From DMER64 sp041652255 (lineage in GTDB: Bacteria; Bacteroidota; Bacteroidia; Bacteroidales; UBA932): a stretch of 64,000 bases of DNA. The translations under genes were made by a program, and so were the position numbers. Where the stretch lies: assembly GCA_041652255.1 (NCBI GenBank), contig JBAZHT010000002.1, positions 23,609 to 87,608 of the forward strand. The letters are read 5' to 3'. Below the pieces are notes generated by a model. The model was not told the origin of the DNA and did no database searches. It saw only the letters and a program-made list of their open reading frames with translations. Every line of letters starts with the position of its first letter. Position 1 is the first letter of the stretch. Below, one piece after another: positions 1 through 8,736 of the stretch.

Positions 1-957
1 GGTAGTGCCACAGAACTTCTCAAGATCTATAAGATTGAAAAACTTCCGGTAGTGGACAAGAGTTTTAAACTTATTGGTTTGCTTACCTTTAAAGACATCA
101 CCAAGATCAAAGACAACCCGGGGGCCAGTAAGGACAGTAAGGGACGGCTTCGCACCGCTGCCGCTGTCGGGGTAAAAGCCGATACACTGGAAAAGATCGA
201 GAAATTACTTACTGTAGATATTGATGCAGTTGTTATCGATACAGCACACGGACATTCTGCCGGAGTGCTGGAGACGGTACGAAAGGCAAAACAGGCCTTC
301 CCGCATTTGGATATTGTAGCGGGGAACGTGGCTACCGCATCCGGAGCATTGGCCCTTGCCGAGGCCGGCGCCGACGCCGTAAAAGTCGGCATCGGACCGG
401 GATCCATCTGTACCACGCGGGTCGTTGCCGGAGTGGGCGTGCCCCAGTTATCGGCCATTATGCAAGCCTACGTGGCACTAAGAGAAAAAGGCGTCCCGGT
501 CATTGCCGACGGAGGGATAAGGTACTCGGGGGACATGGTAAAAGCCCTGGCAGCCGGAGCAGATACGGTCATGGCAGGATCCCTCTTTGCCGGAGTGGAA
601 GAATCCCCGGGTGAAACCATAATTCTGAACGGCAGAAAGTTCAAAAGTTATCGCGGCATGGGTTCGCTGGAAGCCATGCAGCAGGGATCAAAAGACCGCT
701 ATTTCCAGGATATGGAAGAAGATGTCAAAAAATTAGTTCCGGAAGGAATTGTGGCCCAGGTACCTTACAAAGGGACCCTAAGTGAAGTTTTTTACCAGAT
801 GACCGGTGGCTTACGGGCCGGGATGGGTTATTGCGGAACACCCGACCTGGCTTCCCTGAAAAAGGCGGAATTTGTGAGAATTACTTCTGCCGGTGTCATT
901 GAAAACCATCCTCACGACGTAACCATTACGCGTGAAGCACCCAATTATTCCCGTTAA
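1..957 (+). CDS. guaB: IMP dehydrogenase, 3' part (5' end outside window)
   Basis: Oxidises IMP to XMP with NAD, the first committed step of GMP synthesis, in the cytosol. The reading frame is open from base 1, so about the first third is missing; 318 residues are visible. The visible part starts in the end of a CBS module (KLPVVDK, then LIGLLTFKDITKIK) and continues through the TIM barrel. The catalytic loop GPGSICTTR carries the active-site Cys (codon 409-411), followed by the IADGGIRYSGD phosphate-binding segment and the GMGSLEAM flap region. Typical full length is about 490 residues, so nothing seems lost at the C end. The next gene starts 11 bases downstream on the same strand. Confidence 0.97.
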   Translation, partial: GSATELLKIYKIEKLPVVDKSFKLIGLLTFKDITKIKDNPGASKDSKGRLRTAAAVGVKADTLEKIEKLLTVDIDAVVIDTAHGHSAGVLETVRKAKQAFPHLDIVAGNVATASGALALAEAGADAVKVGIGPGSICTTRVVAGVGVPQLSAIMQAYVALREKGVPVIADGGIRYSGDMVKALAAGADTVMAGSLFAGVEESPGETIILNGRKFKSYRGMGSLEAMQQGSKDRYFQDMEEDVKKLVPEGIVAQVPYKGTLSEVFYQMTGGLRAGMGYCGTPDLASLKKAEFVRITSAGVIENHPHDVTITREAPNYSR

Positions 958-968
958 TTTTTCCTGTC

Positions 969-1835
969 ATGAAAAAATGGGCTTACATAGCACTCTGTCT
1001 TATCACCCTGACCTCCTGCCAGCACCTGAGACGCTGGTTTGGCAATGAACCGGAACGCATGGCCCAGATAGGCAAAGAAATTCTTTACAAAAAAGACGTG
1101 GAAAGGTTCCTGCAGGAAGCACACTCTTCCCGGGATTCCCAGAATATGGTAAACCATTATATAGACCTCTGGGCTATCGACAATCTGCTCCTGAAAAAAG
1201 CGGAAGAAGAGCTGTCTAAAGAAGAAAAAGACGTGGAGCAGGAACTGGCGGATTACCGGAAATCCCTGCTGGTTTTCCGGTATCAGAAAAAATACGTCGA
1301 AGAACGCATTGACACCCTTATAAAAACGGACGAGATCCAATCCTACTACACAGACAACCGCGAACTTTTCCTACTGGACGAACCCCTGGTCAGGATCAGG
1401 CTTATTCGTATGCGGCTGCACTCACCTTACCTTCCTATGGTACGCAATATTTACCGTTCCACCACACTGGAAGATCTTGCCCAACTGGACCGGCTCTGTG
1501 AAAGTTCTGCCGAAATCTATACCGATTATGAAGGCAGATGGATATCAGCCGGGGAATTGGCACAAGATTTGCCCGTTGGAAAGGAAACGGTAATGCAGGC
1601 GCTCAAACCTGCCGGATACATAGACACCAGGGATAGTTTGTATGCATACCTGGTATCGGTAAGTGAATTTGCTCCGGCCGGAAATCCAGCCCCCATGGAA
1701 CACATCCGGGCGAATATACGCCAGATCATTATCAGTAAAAGAAAGCAGCAACTGTTAAAAGACCTCGAGACCCGGGTACTGAAAGAGGGTTGGAACAAAC
1801 AAATAATAAAAATCTACGAAAAGGATGAAGATTAG
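969..1835 (+). CDS. SurA-like periplasmic lipoprotein without a clear PPIase domain
   Basis: 288 residues. The N-terminus is a lipoprotein signal (MKKWAYIALCLITLTSCQ) with lipobox Cys17. The following helical, charged segment (about residues 30-130, rich in E/K) resembles the N-terminal chaperone region of SurA/PpiC proteins, and the later part shows no convincing parvulin motif. It sits between guaB and a bona fide SurA-like gene and overlaps the latter by 11 bases, so the two are probably translationally coupled. A role as an accessory chaperone for outer-membrane protein transit is inferred from context. It could also be a divergent PPIase. Confidence 0.75.
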   Translation: MKKWAYIALCLITLTSCQHLRRWFGNEPERMAQIGKEILYKKDVERFLQEAHSSRDSQNMVNHYIDLWAIDNLLLKKAEEELSKEEKDVEQELADYRKSLLVFRYQKKYVEERIDTLIKTDEIQSYYTDNRELFLLDEPLVRIRLIRMRLHSPYLPMVRNIYRSTTLEDLAQLDRLCESSAEIYTDYEGRWISAGELAQDLPVGKETVMQALKPAGYIDTRDSLYAYLVSVSEFAPAGNPAPMEHIRANIRQIIISKRKQQLLKDLETRVLKEGWNKQIIKIYEKDED

Positions 1836-3189
1836 AAAATCTGCAATAAGTATTTTGGTTCTTCTGTTGACCGCAGGTTCGGCTTTTGGACAAAAATACG
1901 GCAACGGCCTGGTGGATAAAGTTATTGCCCTGGTTGGAAATGAAATGATCCAGCTTTCGACCATCGAAGAAGAAGTACAGATGCAGATCATGCAAGGGAT
2001 TATCTCTGACAAGAACATCCGTTGTGAAATATTGGAGAACATGTTGGTTTCCAAGCTCATGCTAAGTCAGGCCCGTTTGGACAGCCTAACCGTGAACGAA
2101 GAATACGTGGAGCTTGAACTGGAAAACAGGCTGCAGGATATTAAAACACGCCTGGGAGGGGAAAAAGCAACCGAAGAATACTTCCATAAACCTATATTCA
2201 GACTTAAACAGGAATGGAGGGAATTATTCCGTGAACAAAGCCTTACGAGGGATATGCAATCTACTATTACAGAAAGCGTACCACCTCTTACTCCCAAGGA
2301 CATTGAAGATTTCTACCAAAACACCCCAAAGGACAGCCTTCCCATCATTCCCATACAATATCAGTTGAGCCAGATAGTGCTATATCCCCCAAAAGAGGAA
2401 GCCATCCTGATGGTCAAGGAACGACTTCTTGAATTCAGGGAAAGGATCCTGAACGGAGAACGTTTCAGCACACTGGCCACTTTGTATTCTCAGGACCCCT
2501 ACTCGGCCCGTCGTGGCGGAGAGCTGGGCATGGCTGCCAAACAGATGTACTGGCCGGCATTCGGGGATGCCGCCATTATATTAAAAGAAGGACAAGTCTC
2601 TCAGATCGTAGAAACACCCGACGGCTTTCATCTTATCCAGTTGATCGAGCGCGAAGGGGATATGTTTAATGCACGGCACATACTTCTGAAACCCGACGTT
2701 CTGAGCTCGGACAGGATTGCCAGCCTGGACCGCCTTGACAGCTTAGGCAATGCCATAAAGGCGGACAGCATCACTTTTGAAAGAGCGGCTGTACTTTACT
2801 CGGAAGACCCTTCTTCCCGGCTTAACGGGGGTCGGATGGCCGATGAAAATACCGGATCCATGCTTTTTGAAAAAGACCAGCTTAAGACCAGTGACTATAA
2901 TGTGCTTAAGGACATAAAAGAAGGAGACATTTCCAGTGCTTTTGAAAGCCGGGACAACGAGGGACGGGAAGGTAACGTTATCTACAAGATCATCCGTCTG
3001 GATAAGATCATTCCTTCTCATACGGCTAATTTGGAAGATGATTACAATGTAATTCAGAATATGGCCGAAAACAAACAACGTATGGACGCCATAGAGAACT
3101 TCATTAAAGAAAAACAACAAACCACATATATCCGTATCGATCCCCTGTTCAGGGATTGTACTTTCAAACGGGACGGTTGGATCAAATAA
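1825..3189 (+). CDS. surA: SurA-type periplasmic peptidyl-prolyl isomerase
   Basis: 454 residues with a signal peptide (about residues 1-22, cleavage near AFG-Q). A SurA N-terminal helical domain (to about residue 160) is followed by two parvulin domains: about 175-275, with LYSQDPYSARRGGELG and the FHLIQL closing strand, and about 278-395, with LYSEDPSSRLNGGRM. This is the SurA layout: periplasmic chaperone and prolyl isomerase for beta-barrel proteins. It overlaps the upstream lipoprotein gene by 11 bases, and its stop overlaps the start of the OstA-like gene (TAATG). The three genes probably form an outer-membrane assembly unit behind guaB. The symbol follows domain layout; orthology to E. 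coli surA was not tested. Confidence 0.88.
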   Translation: MKIRKSAISILVLLLTAGSAFGQKYGNGLVDKVIALVGNEMIQLSTIEEEVQMQIMQGIISDKNIRCEILENMLVSKLMLSQARLDSLTVNEEYVELELENRLQDIKTRLGGEKATEEYFHKPIFRLKQEWRELFREQSLTRDMQSTITESVPPLTPKDIEDFYQNTPKDSLPIIPIQYQLSQIVLYPPKEEAILMVKERLLEFRERILNGERFSTLATLYSQDPYSARRGGELGMAAKQMYWPAFGDAAIILKEGQVSQIVETPDGFHLIQLIEREGDMFNARHILLKPDVLSSDRIASLDRLDSLGNAIKADSITFERAAVLYSEDPSSRLNGGRMADENTGSMLFEKDQLKTSDYNVLKDIKEGDISSAFESRDNEGREGNVIYKIIRLDKIIPSHTANLEDDYNVIQNMAENKQRMDAIENFIKEKQQTTYIRIDPLFRDCTFKRDGWIK

Positions 3190-5426
3190 TGAAAAGACAC
3201 CGGATTCTGTTGTTTCTCGTATCCATTACGGGATTGATAACAGCCAGTCATCGCCTTCCGGGACAATCCGCAGATCAGGAGCGGCCGGAAGACAACAAAG
3301 TGCACCTTATCAGTGCACAGATGGCTGAAATGTACGAGTTGTTCGGGGTCAGTTACCGGAAAGTGACAGGTCCGGCCCGTTTTCTCCATAACGATACATT
3401 TATTCTCTGCGACACGGCCATCTGGAATACCCAACAGAACGTGATTCATGCCGTTGGAAATGTCCAGGTCATTCAGGAAGGAACCCGCCTTACGGGGGAA
3501 ACCATTCATTACCTGGGAGATCTCAATACGGCAGAAGTCCGCGGAAGGGTGGTCGAACTCATAGACAAGGACGAAAACCGACTTCGTACACAATACCTGA
3601 ATTTCAACACAAAGGATAGTATCGGGTATTTTTTTCATGGAGGAAGCATAGTCGATAAAGAAGGAACCCTGCTGGAAAGTCGCCGGGGTTACTATTATTC
3701 CAAAGAAAAGCTGTTTTGCCTGTATGAGCACGTGGAAATGGGGACAGATACTCTCAAAATCAAAGCCGATTCCCTGTATTACCATACCGATCTGAACCTT
3801 GCCGAGTATTGGGGAAATGTGCAGGCATGGCACACCGACGGGTTTCTGACCTGCTGCGAAGGAACTTACGAAAGGGAAAAGGAGCTTTTTCATTTTCTGG
3901 AAGATGTCTTTATTCAAACCGGGGAGCAGGAGATCAATGCAGACGACGTTCATTACGACCGCCTGAACAATTCCGGAACATTACTTAAAAACGTACAGGT
4001 TCGGGATACTACCCAGCAAATCCTGGTCCTGGGAGACCGCCTGGATTTCCGACGTGAACCCGACTGGGTTCAGGTAACGGAAAACCCTGTCTTTATTGCC
4101 TGTGAAACAGATCCGGAAACAAACCGTACGGATTCGTTATTCCTGGGCGCCGATACCCTCCGTGTCTTCACCACCACCATTGGGCAAATGGATTCCCTGG
4201 ACAGAAGCCGTGCGTTTGAACGCCGGGAAATCCCCGTTCGTCCGAAACCCGGATCCCCTATTGATACCCTGTCTTCCATGGACACCCTTACTGCTGCCGA
4301 CACACTGGCAACTGCCATTGCACTGGCAGCCGCCGATACACTCGTGAATTCCGGGGCGCTTGCCGACGTAAAGAAAGATACGCTGCCGGATCCCGAAAAT
4401 GAGCTGACTGAAAAAATGATCCGGGCAGATTTACTGGATATACAAATAAACCTCAACAAAGCAGACAGTTTGTATCTTGCCTGCGTACGTCAGGAAGGGG
4501 ACAGTTTGTTCAATACCATGGAGGTACATTTTTTATATGGATACAACAACGTCAAAGTCTATAGAAGCGACCTGCAATCAGTCTGTGATTCATTGGTATT
4601 CAATAGTATAGACTCTGTATTAAGGCAATACGGAAAACCTGTAATATGGAATCAGGAAAGCCAGTTGAGTGCAGACAGTATCTTTTTACGCTTTAGCAGG
4701 GATTCCCTGTACCGGGTCGACCTTTTGTCGGAATCGTTTCTCATATCGCAGGAAGAAGAAATATTTTTTCACCAGATCAAGGGGGAAATGATGCAGGCCC
4801 ACATAAGGGACAACGATATTTTCCGGTTTGATGCCCTGAAAAACGTCAAAGCACTTTTCTATATCCCTGAAGACAGTCTCATTACATCGCTTAACATTAA
4901 AGAATGTGAAGAAATGAATGTAATGCTGAAAGAAAGAAGGGCAGAGCGCATCACTTACATCAAATCGGTAAAAAGCGACATGATACCGCTTTATGACCTG
5001 AAAAAAGAACAGGAACGTTTGTCGGATTTCAACTGGAGAGCTTCGGAAAGACCCGTGGACAGGTACAGCATTACCGAAAGAAACATAAGGGAATCTCCTT
5101 TGCAAACGGAAAATATTTATCAACCGCCGCTGTTCCCTTACACCCTTAAATATTTTCCAAGTGTACATGCCCTTCCGTCAACACTGCGCAGCGGAGTGAC
5201 CATAGATGCCGTTAAAGAATTGAATCGCAGGGAAATGGAAAACAGAATAAACCCGTTCCTGCCTTTAGAGTCCTTAATGGACAGTACCACCACAAAACCC
5301 GGGGAGGAAATCCGTCAACAGGAAGAACCGCAGCCTACCCGCGTCAGGCAACGCATTCCGCCAAATCGCAGGAGAATCACCACTATTCTTGAACAAAAAA
5401 AATCAGAGACTCAGGAAGTTGAATAA
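3189..5426 (+). CDS. OstA/LptA-like outer-membrane biogenesis protein
   Basis: 745 residues from the ATG that overlaps the surA stop (TAATG); an upstream in-frame start would place 11 extra residues inside surA and before the signal peptide. The signal peptide ends near residue 25. Repeated beta-strand segments such as HAVGNVQVIQEGTRLTGETI and AEYWGNVQAWHTDGFLTC are typical of the OstA/LptA jellyroll that handles lipopolysaccharide in the periplasm. A low-complexity Ala/Asp/Thr/Leu linker lies around residues 360-410, and a Pro/Arg-rich tail ends the protein. Bacteroidota OstA-like proteins are usually long like this. Its 3' end overlaps the convergent secreted-protein gene by 24 bases. LPS transport is a family-based inference. 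Confidence 0.85.
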   Translation: MKRHRILLFLVSITGLITASHRLPGQSADQERPEDNKVHLISAQMAEMYELFGVSYRKVTGPARFLHNDTFILCDTAIWNTQQNVIHAVGNVQVIQEGTRLTGETIHYLGDLNTAEVRGRVVELIDKDENRLRTQYLNFNTKDSIGYFFHGGSIVDKEGTLLESRRGYYYSKEKLFCLYEHVEMGTDTLKIKADSLYYHTDLNLAEYWGNVQAWHTDGFLTCCEGTYEREKELFHFLEDVFIQTGEQEINADDVHYDRLNNSGTLLKNVQVRDTTQQILVLGDRLDFRREPDWVQVTENPVFIACETDPETNRTDSLFLGADTLRVFTTTIGQMDSLDRSRAFERREIPVRPKPGSPIDTLSSMDTLTAADTLATAIALAAADTLVNSGALADVKKDTLPDPENELTEKMIRADLLDIQINLNKADSLYLACVRQEGDSLFNTMEVHFLYGYNNVKVYRSDLQSVCDSLVFNSIDSVLRQYGKPVIWNQESQLSADSIFLRFSRDSLYRVDLLSESFLISQEEEIFFHQIKGEMMQAHIRDNDIFRFDALKNVKALFYIPEDSLITSLNIKECEEMNVMLKERRAERITYIKSVKSDMIPLYDLKKEQERLSDFNWRASERPVDRYSITERNIRESPLQTENIYQPPLFPYTLKYFPSVHALPSTLRSGVTIDAVKELNRREMENRINPFLPLESLMDSTTTKPGEEIRQQEEPQPTRVRQRIPPNRRRITTILEQKKSETQEVE

Positions 5427-6119
5427 CTGAAGGGCATCCTGCGCTTTGTTAAGATCAAGTTTGTTGTCTTTGATATATTTATTTGCCAGATCTTTTTTAC
5501 CGGGAAACAATTTTCCGAAATTTCTTTTGCCGGCAATGTAAAGCTTGTTTCCGTCATAAAGCAGTGCCTCATGAGTTACGGTATATGGAATGCCCCGTAA
5601 GCTTTTCAAATAAACGGTCTGGGCCGAGGATCCGGGAACATCATACAAAGCAGAAATGTTGGAAATAGATGATGTTGCATCTGCCATACCGTAAGCACCA
5701 ATCTTTTGTGTTTGTTCAATATTAACAGATGAACGAATACCTATAGCTATAGACCCCATGACAGATAGTAGTCTTATCCATGATTTATCATGACGTATGT
5801 AGGTGTCCTTTCCTATTGAGAGTATACGGGCGGCATCCTGGTCTTTCATCACCAGCGTATCGCCGCCGGGGGTGATAAAATGAACATGGGATCCTATAAG
5901 ATACAAATTGACCGTTCCTTCAGAAGTGCTCCGGTCAGAAAATAAAATAGTTCCCTTCTGGAATTCGGGATACATATAGACTACATCATCAGGCAAAACA
6001 CTGTTCAAATCTGAACCGATGACGGCTTCAACAATTCCGCGTTGAACGGTTTGTGCAACAATCCCTGACGGCAACAGTATGGTTGCTGCAATCAGGACAA
6101 CAGTAAATTTGATTTTCAT
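5403..6119 (-). CDS. Secreted protein of unknown function
   Basis: 238 residues with a signal peptide (MKIKFTVVLIAATILLPSGIVA, then QTVQRG). The mature part contains short beta-rich segments (VVYMYPEFQKGTILFSD; HVHFITPGGDTLVMKD) and a C-terminal Lys/Asp/Leu-rich helix. I recall similar unnamed periplasmic proteins in Bacteroidales but no assigned function. It starts 11 bases after the glyA stop on the same strand, so it is probably co-transcribed with glyA. Its last 24 bases overlap the end of the convergent OstA-like gene, and I see no terminator between them. Confidence 0.75.
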   Translation of the reverse strand: MKIKFTVVLIAATILLPSGIVAQTVQRGIVEAVIGSDLNSVLPDDVVYMYPEFQKGTILFSDRSTSEGTVNLYLIGSHVHFITPGGDTLVMKDQDAARILSIGKDTYIRHDKSWIRLLSVMGSIAIGIRSSVNIEQTQKIGAYGMADATSSISNISALYDVPGSSAQTVYLKSLRGIPYTVTHEALLYDGNKLYIAGKRNFGKLFPGKKDLANKYIKDNKLDLNKAQDALQLFNFLSL

Positions 6120-6130
6120 GATTATTTTGT

Positions 6131-7411
6131 TTACCAGGCGTATAAGGGTAACCCGCCCATTAATTCTTTAACGCGTTTTTTAACACGTTCTATAACAGTC
6201 TGGTCATCTACGTGGGACAACACTTCATCTATCAGGTTTACAATGGTTTCCATGTCGTGTTCCTTTAATCCGCGTGTGGTCACGGCGGGCGAACCTACCC
6301 GGATACCCGAAGTTTTAAAGGGTGAACGGGAATCGTACGGAACCATGTTCTTGTTTACTGTAATATCCGCCTTCACCAGGGTGTTCTCGGCTTCCTTTCC
6401 TGTCAGATTGGGAAATTTGGAACGAAGATCGATCAACAACAGGTGATTGTCGGTTCCTCCGGATACAATGGTGTAATTCTTTTTGGTAAATGCGGCACCC
6501 AATGCCTGGGCATTCTTTTGTACCTGTATCTGATATTCCCTGAATTCAGGCTGCAGGGCTTCAAAGAAAGCTACGGCTTTGCCGGCTATCACATGTTCCA
6601 GGGGACCTCCCTGAACGCCAGGGAAAACACTGGAATTGATCATGGCGGACATTTTCTTGATCTCGCCTTTTGGGGTTGTAATTCCCCATGGATTTTCAAA
6701 GTCTTTTCCTATCAAAACGATACCGCCGCGTGGCCCCCGCAAGGTTTTATGGGTTGTAGATGTAACTATATGCGCGTATTTTAAGGGGTTCTCCAGCAGT
6801 CCGGCGGCTATCAGGCCGGCCGGATGAGCCATATCCACCATAAAAATAGCTCCCACCTTATCAGCTGTTTCACGCATCCGTTTGTAATCCCATTCCCTGG
6901 AATAAGCAGATCCTCCGCCTATGATCATTTTTGGCTTATGCTCCAACGCAAGCCGTTCCATATCATCATAATCTATCAAACCGGTATGCGGGTCGAGCTT
7001 ATAGGCGACAGGATTATAAAGGATCCCTGAAAAATTAACGGGTGATCCGTGCGTCAGGTGTCCGCCGTGTGCCAGATCAAGTCCCATAAACGTATCTCCG
7101 GGTTGGAGACAGGCCAGGAATACTGCCATATTTGCCTGCGCTCCCGAATGAGGTTGCACATTGGCATACTCGGCCCCGAACAATTCACAGATCCTGTCTA
7201 TGCACAACTGTTCGGATTTATCCACGACTTCGCATCCCCCGTAATACCTTGCACCGGGGTATCCTTCCGCATATTTGTTCGTCAGTACGGACCCCATGGC
7301 TTTTAAGACCTGGGGGCTTACAAAATTTTCGGAAGCAATTAACTCAATTCCGTTTGCCTGACGGTTTTCTTCCTTTCTGATAAGATCAAAAAGAGCTATA
7401 TCCTGTTTCAT
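6131..7411 (-). CDS. glyA: Serine hydroxymethyltransferase
   Basis: 426 residues, the usual length. A PLP enzyme that interconverts serine and glycine while charging tetrahydrofolate with a one-carbon unit; cytosolic. Visible motifs: ASENFVSPQVL near the N-terminus, YAEGYPGARYYGG, the PLP lysine in the segment TSTTHKTLRGPRGG, and the C-terminal TSGIRVGSPAVTTRG. The start ATG lies 19 bases from a TATCTTTA promoter box that directly follows the rplI terminator, so glyA seems to have its own promoter. The downstream secreted-protein gene follows after 11 bases. Confidence 0.98.
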   Translation of the reverse strand: MKQDIALFDLIRKEENRQANGIELIASENFVSPQVLKAMGSVLTNKYAEGYPGARYYGGCEVVDKSEQLCIDRICELFGAEYANVQPHSGAQANMAVFLACLQPGDTFMGLDLAHGGHLTHGSPVNFSGILYNPVAYKLDPHTGLIDYDDMERLALEHKPKMIIGGGSAYSREWDYKRMRETADKVGAIFMVDMAHPAGLIAAGLLENPLKYAHIVTSTTHKTLRGPRGGIVLIGKDFENPWGITTPKGEIKKMSAMINSSVFPGVQGGPLEHVIAGKAVAFFEALQPEFREYQIQVQKNAQALGAAFTKKNYTIVSGGTDNHLLLIDLRSKFPNLTGKEAENTLVKADITVNKNMVPYDSRSPFKTSGIRVGSPAVTTRGLKEHDMETIVNLIDEVLSHVDDQTVIERVKKRVKELMGGLPLYAW

Positions 7412-7430
7412 CTATATAAAATTTAATCTG

Positions 7431-7438
7431 TAAAGATA
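7431..7438 (-). promoter_or_regulatory. Promoter -7 box of glyA
   Basis: TATCTTTA on the minus strand, one base off the Bacteroidota consensus TAnnTTTG, 19 bases from the glyA start and directly after the rplI terminator. No good -33 TTTG was seen. Confidence 0.55.
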
Positions 7439-7439
7439 C

Positions 7440-7464
7440 AAAAAAACCCGGTTTGACCGGGTTT
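7440..7464 (-). terminator. Rho-independent terminator after rplI
   Basis: Nine-base stem (AAACCCGGT / ACCGGGTTT) with a 3-base loop. On the minus strand it runs into seven T. It lies 21 bases past the rplI stop and ends the rpsF-rpsR-rplI transcript. Confidence 0.9.
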
Positions 7465-7485
7465 CTTCTCAACTCAAAATCCAAA

Positions 7486-7938
7486 TTATTCTTCTCCTGT
7501 CACTTCTACCTTTACGGTAGCTGTGATATCGCGGTAGATCTTAATCAGGGCATCATGGATACCCACTTCTTTAAGGGCATCTCCGCCGGGGAACGAAATA
7601 TTGCGTCTGTCTACTTCCAGCCCCTGTGCTGCCAAAGCTTCTGCAACCTGAATGTTGTTGACAGAGCCAAAAACTTTTCCTTTGCTGCTCACTTTTGTGG
7701 TTACCTTGACCTGAATCTCTGCCAGTTTGGAGGCTAAAGCCTGGGCGTCTTCACGAATTTTTGTTTCTTTATGGGCACGCTGGCGCATATTCTCCTCATG
7801 CATTTTCTTTGCAGAGGGAGTTGCCATTGTAGCCATACCTTTGGGTATAAGGTAGTTGGTGGCATATCCGTTGCGGACACTTACGATATCATCTTTATGT
7901 CCCAGATTGACCACATCTTGCTTCAAAATAATTTCCAT
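7486..7938 (-). CDS. rplI: 50S ribosomal protein bL9
   Basis: 150 residues, normal length. The N-terminal domain starts MEIILKQDVVNLGHKDDIVSV with the conserved NYLIPKG segment, followed by the long connecting helix and the C-terminal 23S-binding domain with the GKVFGSV motif. Third gene of rpsF-rpsR-rplI. It starts 14 bases after the rpsR stop, preceded by a strong AAGGAGG ribosome-binding site, and is followed by a clear terminator. Confidence 0.97.
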   Translation of the reverse strand: MEIILKQDVVNLGHKDDIVSVRNGYATNYLIPKGMATMATPSAKKMHEENMRQRAHKETKIREDAQALASKLAEIQVKVTTKVSSKGKVFGSVNNIQVAEALAAQGLEVDRRNISFPGGDALKEVGIHDALIKIYRDITATVKVEVTGEE

Positions 7939-7947
7939 GACCTCTTT

Positions 7948-7954
7948 CCTCCTT
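7948..7954 (-). promoter_or_regulatory. Shine-Dalgarno site of rplI
   Basis: AAGGAGG on the minus strand, overlapping the rpsR stop codon, with 9 bases to the rplI ATG. Notable because Bacteroidota use such sites rarely. Confidence 0.75.
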
Positions 7955-8219
7955 ATTTTAGTAAATCGGTAACGTAGGGCAATAAAGCCAGATGACGGGC
8001 ACGTTTTACGGCCTGAGCCACTTTACGCTGGTATTTCAGGGATGTACCGGTAAGCCTGCGGGGCAGTATCTTACCTTGTTCGTTCAAGAACCGTTTCAGG
8101 AATTCTGGATCTTTGTAATCAATATATTTGATACCTGCTTTTTTGAAACGGCAGTATTTTTTCTTTTTTACCTCAACTGTAGGAGGGTTCAGAAAACGAA
8201 TTTCATTATTGTTTGCCAT
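7953..8219 (-). CDS. rpsR: 30S ribosomal protein bS18
   Basis: 88 residues. The core ILPRRLTGTSLKYQRKV and HLALLPYVTDLL are the bS18 signature, and YCRFKK carries the N-terminal Cys. bS18 pairs with bS6 on the 30S platform next to the 16S rRNA 3' tail. An aromatic residue is kept in SLKYQRKV, where related proteins often have Phe. The gene starts 3 bases after rpsF; a GAGGAGG-like run before its ATG is formed by the terminal Glu codons of rpsF, so its role as a binding site is uncertain. Confidence 0.97.
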   Translation of the reverse strand: MANNNEIRFLNPPTVEVKKKKYCRFKKAGIKYIDYKDPEFLKRFLNEQGKILPRRLTGTSLKYQRKVAQAVKRARHLALLPYVTDLLK

Positions 8220-8222
8220 AGT

Positions 8223-8642
8223 CTATTCCTCCTCTTCAAAATCAAGTTCATCTTCCACGACCGGTTTCTTGGGTATGGGAGCCGGTTTTTCTTCCTTTAC
8301 GGGAACTGTTTCCTTAGCAAGGCCGTGTTTTTTTTCAGCATACGCGATGGCATGTTTGTCCATAGCGAAAGTCAGGTACCGGATCACGCGCTCATCCCTG
8401 CGGTACTGGAGTTCCAGTTTTGCAATGAAATCAGGGTCCGCTTTAAATCCTAATAAGTGGTAAAAACCTGTGGTTTTTTTCTGGATGGGGTACGCCAGCT
8501 TTTTCAGCCCCCAATCCTCTTCGTAAACGATCTCGCCCTGATTGGCTACTATCAGATCACGAAATTTGGCAACCGCTTCCTTCATCTGAACTTCAGACAA
8601 AACGGGAGTTAAAATGAAAACGGTTTCGTACTGTTTTAACAT
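8223..8642 (-). CDS. rpsF: 30S ribosomal protein bS6
   Basis: 139 residues. The N-terminal ferredoxin-like fold begins MLKQYETVFILTPVLSE, with the conserved WGLKKLAYPIQKK strand. A charged C-terminal extension (about residues 110-139) ends in a Glu-rich stretch, somewhat longer than E. coli bS6 without its glutamate tail. First gene of rpsF-rpsR-rplI, driven by a good Bacteroidota promoter 35 bases upstream. Confidence 0.97.
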   Translation of the reverse strand: MLKQYETVFILTPVLSEVQMKEAVAKFRDLIVANQGEIVYEEDWGLKKLAYPIQKKTTGFYHLLGFKADPDFIAKLELQYRRDERVIRYLTFAMDKHAIAYAEKKHGLAKETVPVKEEKPAPIPKKPVVEDELDFEEEE

Positions 8643-8671
8643 AGTGATTGTTTATTATTTTAATTGTAAAA

Positions 8672-8702
8672 GGGCTGCAAAGATAGGAAATTCCTGCAGC
8701 CC
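8672..8702. repeat. Inverted repeat around the rpsF promoter
   Basis: GGGCTGCA (8672-8679) and TGCAGCCC (8695-8702) form a perfect 8-base stem with a 15-base loop that contains most of the rpsF -7 box. A shorter nested palindrome, AGGAAATTCCT, spans 8685-8695. On the minus strand the stem is followed by TTTTACAATT, so it may act as the pepD terminator; on the plus strand it is followed, after six bases, by a run of 11 T. Confidence 0.6.
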
Positions 8703-8708
8703 GGCAAA
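8678..8708 (-). promoter_or_regulatory. Promoter of the rpsF-rpsR-rplI operon
   Basis: TTTG (8705-8708) and TATCTTTG (8678-8685) on the minus strand, separated by 19 bases: a complete match to the -33/-7 promoter pattern of Bacteroidota. It lies 35 bases before the rpsF ATG. Confidence 0.85.
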
Positions 8709-8736
8709 TTTTTTTTTTTAGGTATTCTACGCCCTC

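Noticed and set aside
3054..3953. 299-codon open frame antisense to the OstA-like gene
   Set aside because: Composition is that of a reverse complement of a coding region; no family resemblance, no promoter, and the sense gene is clear.
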